From Impatiens glandulifera (taxonomy: Eukaryota > Streptophyta > Magnoliopsida > Ericales > Balsaminaceae), in contig NC_061862.1 in the NCBI RefSeq assembly GCF_907164915.1, forward strand, positions 4,902,358-4,966,357: DNA of 64,000 bases, read 5' to 3'. The position numbers were made by a program, and so were the translations under genes. This document shows positions 1 through 9,705 of this stretch, one piece after another. Position 1 is the stretch's first letter. Every line of letters begins with the position of its first letter. Below the pieces are notes generated by a model that was given only the letters and a program-made list of their open reading frames with translations, searched no databases and was not told where the DNA came from.

Positions 1-35
1 AAAAATAGCAGTTGTCCATTCATTTTCTAAAATTG

Positions 36-80
36 ATCCCACATCGCTCCTCTAACTTAAGAATGAAGTCTTTTTAAGAA
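36..80 (+). promoter_or_regulatory. Plant snRNA promoter (USE + TATA) of U6 copy 1
   Basis: The upstream sequence element ATCCCACATCG lies at 36-46 and a T/A-rich TATA-like box at 71-78. The gap is 24 nt, the spacing that marks plant RNA polymerase III (U6/U3) promoters, as opposed to 33-34 nt for polymerase II snRNA genes. It sits directly upstream of the U6 body. Confidence 0.75.
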
Positions 81-94
81 TGAGAGATGGTTAT

Positions 95-187
95 GTCTCT
101 TCAGGGACATTCGATAAAATTTGAACGATACAGAGAAGATTAGCATGGCCCCTGCGCAAGAATGACACGCAAGAATGGTCCAAATTT
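95..187 (+). pseudogene. U6: U6 spliceosomal snRNA, copy 1 (8-nt internal deletion)
   Basis: The 5' stem-loop, the ACAGAGA box and the AGC triad of U6 (catalytic core RNA of the spliceosome) are readable. Compared with canonical U6, about 8 nt are missing between the GACACGCA and ATGGTCC motifs near the 3' end, a region needed for the 3' stem and for LSm binding context. The 5' stem-loop also carries substitutions. A T-run at 185-192 would terminate polymerase III. Copy 4 (38758) shares the same deletion, so both derive from one defective parent. It probably yields no working U6, although the promoter looks intact. Confidence 0.85.
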
Positions 188-616
188 TTTTTACCCTTTT
201 TCCTCTCCGAAGCGTACGCCGGCGACCGGAGGGAAAATAGTGTAGTTTTTTGATGTGTACTTTACCGGTTTGCACATAATGACATTTGTTGATTTTTTTT
301 TCTCAAACTAACTAACTTATTAAGATGGAAAAATAAAAGACATGTTGTGGCTCCTAGTTAGTAGGGTCTTCGTCCCTTTTTCATTCGCTCCTCTATGCCC
401 GGTCAAGGCTTCTTTGGTTTTTCCTAATTGGATTCCTTTAATTTTTCCTAATTGGATTCCTTTAATTTTCTATCACCTGTCAATGTACGTTCTTATCTTT
501 ATTGAGTATTTTTTTGTTTGATATGTATAAACTTATAAAATCAATTTTATACAGGGTACAAAAAACGAGTACTAGTCACCAAAGTGAATAGAATGTTTGA
601 AACTATCCTACCATTG

Positions 617-930
617 ATGCTTATATTATATCAATGGAAAGGCCTATAACATAATTGGGGTTACATAGTATTGTTAAAAAAGTTAGTTTTTAACCAATGG
701 ATAAATATAACTTGTGTCTGTTGGATCAGATGGACAGTTGTCGCACTATTAATATATTATGTTTTGTCATTATGCTTATATTATATCAATGGAAAGGCCT
801 ATAACATAACTAGGGTTACATAGTATTGTTAAAAAATTTAGTTTTTAACCAATGGATAAATATAACTTGTGTCTGTTGGATCAGATGGACAGTTGTTGTC
901 GCACCATTAGTAGATTATGTTTTTCCATAT
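617..930 (+). repeat. 155-bp tandem duplication (two units)
   Basis: Two units start at 617 and 772, with about 155-bp period. Each runs from ATGCTTATATTATATCAATG through a stretch containing GGATCAGATGGACAGTTG. The same two-unit block recurs near 39290-39600 (+), 18985-19290 (-) and 44300-44630 (-), always beside CAP-H-like exon sequence. It probably lies in an intron of that captured gene. Confidence 0.8.
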
Positions 931-1182
931 AATGTTACCAGGGTTTATATAAAGGTTGATTATTTAATAGAAGGATTATATTTTGAACGAATATTTTAAA
1001 ATTCCCACATTAGTTAACGATACAATCATTTATCCATGTGGGTGTAGGTTTTCTCCAATAAATTCTCCTAATCTTATTCTCCAATAATTCTAATAAAGAG
1101 TCAGACTAGAAAGTTTGTATTCAGTAATAATTATTATTTTACAAAATGATGATTTCAAAACTAAGGGTGAATGCATTTGCAG

Positions 1183-1335
1183 GTATCGCCTTCATCAACA
1201 CTTGAATCGACCGGAGAACTCAATAGCGACGATATTTCTCCCCGTCGTTATTTACATTCGCATACAAACTGTTTGGAGTTACCCGAGCTGTACATAGACA
1301 CTCCCTTGAAGGTGTCGATGCCTCTGTTAATCTAA
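1183..1335 (+). pseudogene. Chimeric exon: CAP-H-like exon start fused in frame to exon X
   Basis: An intron end (TTTGCAG) at 1176-1182 is followed by the first 27 nt of the CAP-H-like exon seen complete at 44055-43971 (-). At about 1209 the sequence switches to exon X, seen whole at 23926-24063. The switch keeps one open frame of 50 codons ending in TAA at 1333-1335. The two parents share a short ATCG at the joint, which fits microhomology-mediated joining. There is no evidence for expression. Confidence 0.5.
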
Positions 1336-1664
1336 GTAACATTCGTCATAATGACTATAACATAAGTTTATTAAATATCAAATACGAGTCATATACCTTG
1401 TTTGAAAGTACGAGTTATAACCACTATCATAGTAATAACTTCAATCCAAATTAAAGCGTTTTTAGTGAAAATCAAATGTTAAAAATAAAACTCTTTTTAT
1501 TGGAGCTATACTAATAAATCATTGTAATAGTTTGTTATTAACCTTTGATAAAATAATATATAGTTAAAAGTACCAAATTCTTGAAAGTATTATTGAATTA
1601 TCTTATTCTTTAAATAAAAGAAGAAAACACACCATTAGCCTCAATAATGACAAAAAAGTGTGTT

Positions 1665-1713
1665 GTCCCACATTGTTAGATGAAGTGAAAATAGAGATTC
1701 GATATTATTATAA
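1665..1713 (+). promoter_or_regulatory. Pol II-type snRNA promoter of U5 copy 1
   Basis: A USE variant, GTCCCACATTG, lies at 1665-1675 and TATAA at 1709-1713. The 33-nt gap is the plant polymerase II snRNA spacing (U1, U2, U5) and contrasts with the 24-nt gap before each U6 copy. The same pair is kept before the other U5 copies. Confidence 0.75.
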
Positions 1714-1744
1714 GAGGGGAGTTGGTGATTTCAAAAAATTATGA

Positions 1745-1863
1745 AGACAAGCACTGAACACAAAGCGAATTATTCTTTCGCCTTTTACTAAAGAATACCG
1801 TGTGTTCTTTGCAATACGTGGCATACACCTATTTTTGTTTGGTCCTCTAATCGAAGGCACCCT
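1745..1863 (+). ncRNA. U5: U5 spliceosomal snRNA, copy 1
   Basis: The invariant U5 loop 1, CGCCTTTTACT, is at 1779-1789 and is closed by an ATTCTTT/AAAGAAT stem and by a lower GAACAC/GTGTTC stem. An Sm-binding stretch, ATTTTTG, follows (about 1831-1837), then a short 3' hairpin. U5 aligns the two exons in the spliceosome. Downstream, CA-N4-AGTTTAA at 1865-1877 fits the plant snRNA 3'-end box. One change in the 3' hairpin weakens its stem. The 5' end is inferred from TATA distance and is uncertain by several nt. It may be functional or a recent pseudogene. Confidence 0.8.
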
Positions 1864-1864
1864 A

Positions 1865-1877
1865 CAATTGAGTTTAA
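1865..1877 (+). terminator. Plant snRNA 3'-end formation box
   Basis: CA, four nt, then AGTTTAA matches the CA(N3-10)AGTNNAA box that directs 3'-end formation of plant polymerase II snRNAs. It directly follows the U5 3' hairpin and recurs after other U5 copies. Confidence 0.6.
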
Positions 1878-2239
1878 ACTTTGAATTTTTCTTATCTACG
1901 AAAATTTAATTCATATTATTTATTAATGTATTATTTGAATGATACTTAAAAAAAAGTTGTAATAAATAAAAGTATTTCACTCTTTATCTGACAACATATT
2001 GCCTAATTGTTTTGTGCATGACTAGGGACCTTATCTTCTCTTGCACCTTCTCTCACGAAGACTCAATCATTTAGTTAGAGAAGTGTGATCCACAATGGTA
2101 TTTTAACTGATGATAAATACATAGGAAAGTGTCTTATCTTAGTTAGTCGATGTAGTATGTGTCTTAAGGAGGTGGAGACGATGTAGTATGTGTCGCTGGT
2201 ATTTAGTGTATTATTTGGAGTATTACTGGTATTTTTTGG

Positions 2240-2518
2240 GTTATGTCGGGAATCATTGGTGCGTATTGAGAATCGTGGATTGAGGTAGCTAGATTTGCGG
2301 GTTTGAAACAATGAGGTTATATCTCTATTATTTTCTGGTGGATAATTTGGTGGATAATTTGGTTAGAGAGAAATCGTAGATCTTTCAACAATCTTAAATG
2401 ACCGTTGCGGATCCAACACAATGCTATCATCCTAACATTATATGATGTTCGATGTGGGAAGCCGGTAGATTCAGTCGGAGAGCTCATTTCCTTTTTGGAA
2501 GATCTCCGCATATGTTAA
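2240..2518 (+). mobile_element. Degraded L1-type LINE tail (ORF2 C-terminus), copy 1
   Basis: Plus-strand reading gives the motif WWIIWLERNRRSF at 2336-2386, typical of the region behind the reverse transcriptase domain in plant L1 elements, then a short C-terminal stretch to a TAA at 2516. A TGA at 2399 and several stops before the motif show decay. Copies lie at about 24930-25233 (+), 25803-26105 (-) and 37352-37520 (-). The family call rests on this one motif. Confidence 0.45.
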
Positions 2519-2642
2519 TTTTGTAATATTTGTGTGATTTTTTTTTTATAAATTTAAAGTTTTTGTAGTTATGTGTAAACCACTATCCATTCATAATATT
2601 ATTGCATGAATCATTTAAAAAAAGCATCATAGAGTTTTATTT

Positions 2643-2795
2643 CAGGGGTGGGAAAGTTTAAAAGCGAGAGAGCTTGGATATCAATTCTCCATTAAAGCTT
2701 CAACCAAGATATTTTTTTTTTCAGGTGGAGTAAAGCAGGACAAGCACCCTGAAAGCTTTAAAAATCTTCTAGGAAGCATTCCCGATCAATTGTAA
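2643..2795 (+). pseudogene. Two exon-like pieces of an unknown gene (exon Y)
   Basis: A CAG acceptor at 2643-2645 precedes a short open stretch reading GWESLKARELGYQ. A second acceptor, a long T-run plus CAG at 2713-2724, precedes a stretch reading DKHPESFKNLLGSIPDQL and a TAA at 2793-2795, which looks like a terminal exon. Homologous copies sit at the apex of the giant palindrome (25356-25593). I do not recognise the parent gene. Confidence 0.35.
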
Positions 2796-2829
2796 ATGTC
2801 CATCTTCTTGTAATTGACTTTATAAACTA

Positions 2830-3845
2830 AACTAGATTTTTTAGCATTTAAGTTTTGAGCTTCGTTTATATTGCTTCATTCTTCAGTATCAAGTTATAGA
2901 AATGTTATGATTGATTTAGAATTCTCATTTAGCTATTTGATTCGAGTTCTAAATGTTATGCTTGCATGAAGTTCATACATGTACTAGAGATCAATTTGTC
3001 AAAGAGCCAAATCGATTTTGGTTTGATTTGAACAATGCACTTTTTCTGGTGACGGGCGTGTCTTCTCCGACAAGGCTCTGACCATACCCATACAAGATGA
3101 ATGACGTCTTCGCTTAGTCTAGGAATGTTTAGTATGTTGTGAAGAAGACTTCTAGTCATTTAGATTGAAGTTCAGCTAGCAAGAAAACAAATAAAAAAAG
3201 AGGAAAACGGTAAGTTCGATATTTTCTTTGGTCTGATTCGGTTTTGAGTTATTTAAATAATCAAAAAAATAAAACATTATTTTACTCCTTCTCATTTATC
3301 AATTCATTAACTAAAATATTAAAATATTATATATTTAAAATTATGATTATTTATTTTTACTTATATATATCAGTATCATTAAGGTTTTTATCCAAAAAAA
3401 TCATAATCACCTTAAAATTATCATCAATCATTATTTTCTCTCTCAAAATTTCAAACAATCCTTACCGAAAAGCCCTTTGTTTTTTACGTTCCCCTAGAGG
3501 AAAGAGAAGATCATTCAACCCACAGAATCAGTCCACAATTGCGGTTCACCCTTGACCCGCGACCCTTCCTACTATATGCCTAGTGACCCGCGTCCATGCA
3601 CCCGAACCAACAATCAAATCAGTGACTCGTACCCATACGTCCAGAGTCGGCCGTGGGGTAAAACAACCTATGTAGTTACATAGGGCTCACTTTTATGTGG
3701 CCTCAAAATTTTCAAATATAATAGTATAATTAATTATATATTATATTATTAATATCATTTTTCTTTTTTTTATCTTTTTTTCATATTAAATATATATATA
3801 TTATATCATCTATATATATAACTTTTTTATTTCTTTTTTTATCTC
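2830..3845. other. Single-copy stretch with no recognisable gene
   Basis: This DNA matches no other part of the window. It is AT-rich from 3240 to 3460, and open frames there are low-complexity. A short palindrome, CCTATGTAGTTACATAGG, lies near 3669-3686. Nothing here supports a gene. Confidence 0.5.
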
Positions 3846-3879
3846 CTTAAAAAATTAAATAAAAATTATATATGTAACT

Positions 3880-4455
3880 GATTGCAACTTTAAACGGTGA
3901 GACTGAAATCACTTGATCAATCAGACAGTACAGACGTGGCATAGCATCTTCTTCATCGTAGATCGCCCATATCAGCTTCGCCTTAAAGCATTGCTTAGAC
4001 CTATCATTGTCAAAATTGTGAAAATCAGAGATAGGAACCTTCATGGGCATTGATTCCCTCCTCGTCACCACTGATTGAAGCTCCACTGTGCCAGAAATTG
4101 TGGCAGTGCTAGGCTGGTTAGAAACCACCACCTCTCCTCCTCGGTTCGTTCACTGAGGAAAGACAATATATTCCATGTTTCGATAGAAGCTTAAATGCCC
4201 CCATCTGCCCCAACAATTTTATTGTAATAAGGGTTAAGTAGACCACACATATACGTAAACTGTTTGATGAGCCTAGCCTTAACGGCAGATGATTTTAGAC
4301 AAAATTGCATAGAAATCAATTTCCCCTTTGAATTTTGTCTCAGATGTAGCATAAACATCAAATGTAGCTTTCATTTCTTTTATACCCTCCAAGCTGGGAC
4401 AAAGAATCTGAGCTCTCAAAGCATAGGTACATGCTCCATTGTAGTCTTTCTCAAC
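3880..4455 (-). pseudogene. DnaJ/DUF3444 gene, copy A: J domain and start of DUF3444
   Basis: Read on the minus strand, 4455-4140 encodes a plant DnaJ-type J domain (motifs ILCPSLEGIKEMKATFD and LLNPYYNK) and 4131-3880 encodes the start of DUF3444 (PISDFHNFDNDRSKQCF, DAMPRLYCLI). The J-domain intron and the middle of the gene are deleted. Copy D (59870-61357, minus) shares this joint. The HPD tripeptide needed to stimulate Hsp70 is replaced by NPY. At 4455 the gene stops and its own 3' half follows inverted on the plus strand. Confidence 0.8.
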
Positions 4456-4892
4456 ACGGGGAAGATGCCTTAGAATTTATCCTAGGAGCGGAGATATATG
4501 GGCCATATACAAGAACTGGTCATCGGAATGGAACAGGGAGACCCCCCTCTGAGGTTAGGCATCAATATGAGATGATGGAAATTATGATGGATTATGACGA
4601 AGAAGATGGGGTTTGCATGAGTCCACCGGTGAAAGTAGATGGTTACAGGACTGTGAATGGGAGTAACCCAGATGAGGGTTCCATTTGTAGGGTTTTGAAG
4701 AAGTAAATGTTGAGATTCTCACATTGTGTTCCTTGCTGGCGAATTAGAGGTGCAGAGAAGACTGATGATCTGCCAGAATGCTGTTGGGATCTTGACCCAG
4801 CCGCAACCCAAGATGGCCTTATTCTTCAAAAGCAGCAAGAAGAAGAAGCTGAAGCTGAAGCTGAAACTAGAAAACTTAAAGTGATATCTTAA
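4456..4892 (+). pseudogene. DnaJ/DUF3444 gene, copy A: 3' half of DUF3444, inverted
   Basis: The sequence enters mid-domain (CLRIYPRSGD equivalent), runs through MMDYDEEDGVCMSPPVKVDG, RFSHCVPCWRIRG and ECCWDLDPAATQDG, and ends KLKVIS with TAA at 4890-4892. One frame change occurs near 4560 and a stop lies at about 4704. It is the C-terminal half of the gene whose 5' half lies next to it in the opposite orientation, so this locus is an inversion of a single gene copy. Confidence 0.8.
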
Positions 4893-4909
4893 CTTACACC
4901 CCACCCCCA

Positions 4910-6243
4910 AATAGTAGATTATAAACTGTTTGTTTTTTCTTATGATTGTTCCTGAGTGTACTTGAGAGATTTACAGATGGATAGCCAGAACTATTATAGG
5001 TTGGTTGTTTCTTTATTTGAAAACTGTTGTTTATTTGTTGTTTCTGACTGAGTTGTTTTGAGATCAAAGATTGAAATTAAGCTGCTCTTGAATTATCAAC
5101 AGCCATACCCGGTCCAGGATCTGACTTTCTTCTTGCTGGATTGATCGTCTTCTTTTATTATAAAATAAATAAATAAAATATTTAAATTATAATTTATTAA
5201 TAAATTTTTTGATAAAGAAATTTGAGTATATCGTGTTTTAAAAAAATAGGTATAGACTTAGTGTTTAAAACATACTAAAAGAATATGTTTAATGCCAACC
5301 AATTTTTCGGTGATAATAACGTAATAGTATTACATCACAATATGATGAACAACTCTAAGTCAAATATTAGATCTCTCAATTGTGATTGTCTTAGTACAAG
5401 ATTACACTACAAAGATAGGATGTTTTCAAAAATGCTCTTTTCAAATGAAAAAGTATTAAAATAAGTAATTATGAACTAATTTAGTATTACACAAATCAAA
5501 TATGTTATTCTTAAGTTACAAAATTTATAATTTATATTGTCACTCTTTTTTATAAATATATTTATAAGTAAAAATATTTTGTTTCAACTTTCAACATATA
5601 TTATTGAAAACTATTATTAATATTATAATATATATTACCACATTATTTGCATTGTAGATTTTATTTATGATTTTGTATTTTATAATTTATTTTATAATAA
5701 TTATTATAATATAATTTATTAAGAATTTGCTTGATAATGACTTATTCATTTTTTTTAACAAAAATTGTATTAACATTTATGTTGGTAAAAATATTTCTTA
5801 AAAATATTTAAAATTATTATTACAACATGATTTCAATAATTTATCAATTAATGTTTTTTATATTTTATTAATTTAATTAGCCATATATTCTACAACATTT
5901 TTACAATAATTTCATATATCTTAATAATAAATATAGTAATTTTAAATGAACATATTTTACAATACATAACAATTATATATTTTAAATATTCACACTTAAT
6001 TTACAAACTTATCTTGAAGACCATTTGCAATTAATAGGTATTTTTTAAATAATTTATATATTTAATTTACTTGATATATATTTTGTCATATATATAAAAT
6101 TTATATCTTATATTTTAACAATAATTTTAGCCATTTAATAGCATGATTTGCAATAACTTTACAATGTATATTTAAGTTTTTTTTTAATTAGTTTATTAAT
6201 AGTATTTGTTTAGTAATAACAAATATGTATTTTTTAAAATTTA
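4910..6243. other. AT-rich DNA without genes
   Basis: 4910-5740 is the 3' flank of the DnaJ copy and reappears inverted at 59105-59870. 5740-6243 is a very AT-rich module that always precedes a Ty3 RT fragment; it recurs at 32500-33000, 52640-53150 and inverted at 57240-57780. I see no coding or RNA signal. Confidence 0.6.
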
Positions 6244-8370
6244 GATTAATGGAGGGTTTCTCGGGATATAATCAGGTCCCGATGGTGCCTAAGGATAAGG
6301 AAAAAACTACTCTCATCACAGAGGTCGGTACCTTTTGCAATCGAGTGATGCCTTTTGAACTGAAGAACAATGGAGCTACGTATCAGAAAGCAACCACAAG
6401 TCGCAACTATTCTCCACAACTTGATCCACAAGGAAGTCAAAGTCTACGTTGATGATATCATCGTCAAATCTAAGAATCGAGTTGAACATATCGCAAACTT
6501 GGAGAAATTCCTTCAGAGGATTCGGAAATACCATCTTCGTTTAAATCCAATGAAGTGCACCTTCGGTGTTACTACTAGTAAGATGATGGGATTTATGATT
6601 ACTCAAAGAGGAATAGAAGTCGACTCTAGCAAGATTGCAGCCATCACAGCCATGCCAACACCCCGAAATGAGCGAAAGTTCGTGAATTTTTGGACAAAAT
6701 CCAATAAATTAGTCGATACATTAGTAAGCTCACATGCACTTGCGATCCTCTCTTCAAGATTTGAAGAAGGATCAAAAGTTGTCTGGAGTGATACTTATTA
6801 ACATATCTTCGAGAAGGTGAAGGCGTATTTGTAATCCCTTCCTATCCTTATGTCTCTGAGGTTAGGAGTTCCTTTGATTCTTCACCTCACTATCACCGAC
6901 TCATCCATGGGGAGAATGCTAGTCCAGGAGAATGAAATCAAATAAGAGGTGGTAATCTACTACATCAGTAAAAGGATGATTGATTATTAGTTAAATTACT
7001 ATTCCGTGGAGAAGGTCTGTTGGGCACTAGCTTGGGTAACGAAGAGGTTATACCATTATATGCAAGCTCACTCAATCAAGCTAGTGTCAAGACTTGATCT
7101 CATTCGTTTCTTGTTTCAAAGAATCATTCTTTTGCCGTGTCTGACCAAATGGATGATGAGGATTTCAGAATATGATATCTCATATACCGTTCAGAAATTA
7201 GTCAAGGGTAGTGTGTTAGCTGATTTCCTAGATGATCAGCTAATTACTGTTGAAGATGACGACGAAGAGATGATTTTCCCAGATGACGAGATTATGACCA
7301 TTCAATTTGAAGCATAGAGGCTGATGTTCGATGGTGCGTCCGGCAAGCATGGCTACGTTATTAGTATTCTTTTGATTGATCCTTCTAGCACGTATAACCC
7401 TACTTCTGTTAAATTGGGTTATAGTGTCACCAACAACGAAGCTGAGTATGAAACCTGCATTATTTGAATTAAGTTAGATGAGGAGAAAGGAGTTTGTAGA
7501 TTGGAAGTTATCAGGAACTCAAACCTCGTAATCTCACAAGCTAGTGGAGATTGGAAAGTTAAAGTCGATAATCAACCTTATCACTCGTTCCTCATGCGAT
7601 TGATAGCCAAGTTTGAGAGTGTCACTTTCATTCATGCTCCAAGGTGTCAATATCGATTTGTTGATGCCCTTACTACACTTGCGGCAATGACTCAAAATCC
7701 AGATGGAATCAAGATCAAGCCACTCAAGATACTACAAAGACGCAATTGAATTTATGTGAAGCTAGTGGTCGATAATGATGATGTTTCAAGTAAACCTTGT
7801 TTTGAGCCCATCCAAACTTATATTGAAAAGCGAGCGTTGTGCCCTTTGTCAGTTTTCCACTAGTTATGTGGTTGTGGCATGTTCTCTCTATCGAATATTT
7901 TTCGATGGACAAAATATGCTTTGTGTAGATCATGTAGAATCTACCACCATCATAGAAGAAGTGCATGTTGGGAATTGCGGTTCTCATATGAATGACATGT
8001 CCATTGCTAAAAAATCATTTGGCTAGGATAATTTTATCAAAATTTATAACAAGATTGTATTGTGTTTATCAAGAAATGTCATCAATGAAAGATTTATGCC
8101 AATCTGAAACACACTCTTGCCTCTTTTCTCTATAACATGACCTCTCCATGGCCATTCTCCACATGGGGAATCAATATCATCGGAAAAATTCACCCCTACG
8201 CTTTCAATAGTCATGAGTTCATTCTAGTTGCTATCAATTATTTCACCAAGTGGGTTGATGCTTCTTCGTTCAAAGTCCTCAAATCCTCTCATATGGCACC
8301 GCAAACCAATGAAGCGGTCGAGGCTTCTAACAAGAATGTGCTCTCAATCTTGAAGAAAACCACACAAACA
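6244..8370 (+). mobile_element. Decayed Ty3 retrotransposon pol (Tat-like), interrupted
   Basis: Reverse transcriptase is readable from 6247 (GFSGYNQV, MPFELKNNGATYQ), with the active-site YVDD at 6444-6455 and the RT thumb to about 6800. RNase H follows (to 7310, ending in a FPDDEIMTI-type motif), then a second RNase H-like domain (FDGASGKHG, NNEAEYE; 7320-7740), typical of the Tat lineage. An integrase zinc-finger remnant (VGNCGSHMND, about 7965) and integrase core (SPWPFSTWGI to YFTKWVDASS, then APQTNEAVEASNKN) follow. Frameshifts and stops are many, and part of the integrase core is deleted. A copia LTR breaks it at 8371. Confidence 0.85.
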
Positions 8371-8864
8371 TGTTGGGCCTTTGGGTCCAGCCCAATTAGG
8401 ATTTTAATAAAACAAGCAAAATCTAAGAATTCTGCTCATTATATCACTTCTAGAGAGAGAAGCCATTCTGCAAAGAAGAGAAGAAACAGAGGAGAAGAAA
8501 CAGAGGAAGAAGAAGATAAGGAGGTAGTAGATCTCTTACATTTTCACCTTCAGGTTCCAATTTTTGTTGTCTTATATCTAGACTAGCTTGAGTCTAAATG
8601 AAATTGGTTTTCTCTGTTTGTATGCCTCAACTTTGGGTTTAAAGTTGAGAAGAACATTTGTATCTGTTTCTTGCTTATAGTGAAATTTGCTGGTTGGCCC
8701 CGTGGTTTTTTACCCTCCAGGTTGAGAGGGTTTTCCACGTAAATCTGGTGTTGTTTTGTTCTGTGTTTGATCTTCTGTTTTAGACTTGGATAACCTGTGC
8801 ATTTACCCATCTCACATTGCTAGATTACAGTATAAAAATAATCTTCATTTCAAAATTCCCAACA
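8371..8864 (+). mobile_element. Ty1/copia 5' LTR (494 bp)
   Basis: The segment begins TGTTGGG and ends CCCAACA, the inverted ends expected of an LTR. It is followed after 2 nt by a primer site. The insertion splits the Ty3 integrase remnant. No matching 3' LTR is seen in the window, so the element is truncated. Confidence 0.8.
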
Positions 8865-8866
8865 AG

Positions 8867-8880
8867 TGGTATCAGAGTTG
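8867..8880 (+). other. Primer-binding site, tRNA-iMet type
   Basis: TGGTATCAGAGTTG directly after the LTR matches the complement of the 3' end of plant initiator tRNA-Met, the usual copia primer. Confidence 0.8.
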
Positions 8881-8916
8881 TTAGGTTTATTTTGAAGAGT
8901 ACTTTTGTAGGTTGAG

Positions 8917-9705
8917 ATGGAAGGCAATAGAACAATGATCAGGTTGACAAATAATAACTGGCAGATTTGGAAATCCAAGATGGAGGATATCCTTTACTGT
9001 AAAGACTGTAAAGACTTGTATGAGCCGGTTGAAGGAGATAGTGCGAAGTCAAAAGATATGTCTGACAGTGATTGGACAAAATTGAACCGGAAAGCAGTCG
9101 GCACAATTAGACAGTGGCTTGATGATAGCATGTACCACCATGTAGCAAGTGAGAAGAGTGCACATGAGATGTGGAAGAAGCTGGAGTCATTGTATGAGCA
9201 GAAAACAGCAGGTAACAAAGCGTTTCTGATTCGAAAGTTAGTAAATCTGAAATTCAGAGAAGGTGCTGGTATTGCTGAGAATTTAAATGAGTTCCAGAGC
9301 TTGATTAATCAATTGTCAGTGATGGAGATGACCTTAGAAGATGAGTTGCAGGCTTTATTGCTCTTGGGATCATTGTCCGACAGTTGGGAGACATTGGTTG
9401 TGACAGTCAATAATGCAGCTCTGAATGGTGTTCTTATTATGAGTATAGTTACTAGCAGCTTGTTCAATGAGGAGACAAGAAGGAAGTCAACTAATACAAA
9501 TAGTGCACAGGCCCTTGTCACAGAGAACAAGGGAAAAACTGAATACCGACAACAATCAAGAGGCCATAGCAAGTCCAGAGGCAGATCAAAATCTAAGGGA
9601 AGACAGTGTAATCACTGTGGTAAAGAAGGTCACATAAAGAAAAATTGTAGAGCCTGGAAAAGACTTCAGAATGAAGACAAAAATCAGAAGCAGACGCCTT
9701 TGATT
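8917..9705 (+). CDS. Ty1/copia gag, 3'-truncated
   Basis: An open frame from ATG 8917 encodes a copia Gag of about 260 residues: an N-terminal WKSKMEDIL-type start, a UBN2-type core (YEQKTAGNKAFLIRKL, LGSLSDSWE), a basic RGHSKSRGRSKSKGR stretch and a CCHC zinc knuckle, CNHCGKEGHIKKNC, near 9607-9648. Protease and pol are absent. At about 9690-9710 the sequence joins, tail to tail, the end of a minus-strand ORF. The frame itself has no stop, so it is the best-preserved ORF of the retroelements here. Confidence 0.85.

Noticed and set aside
57..275. Minus-strand 72-codon frame shared by 1-300 and 38663-38960
   Set aside because: It is the antisense of the U6 gene and its 3' flank, so its conservation follows from the RNA gene.
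2455..2466. USE-like TTCCCACATCG on the minus strand (also at about 25862 and 37415)
   Set aside because: No TATA box at 24 or 33 nt and it lies inside the LINE-tail frame.
3244..3555. Plus-strand frame of 103 codons
   Set aside because: It is low-complexity AT-rich translation (Ile, Phe, Ser, Lys) with no homologue in the other copies.
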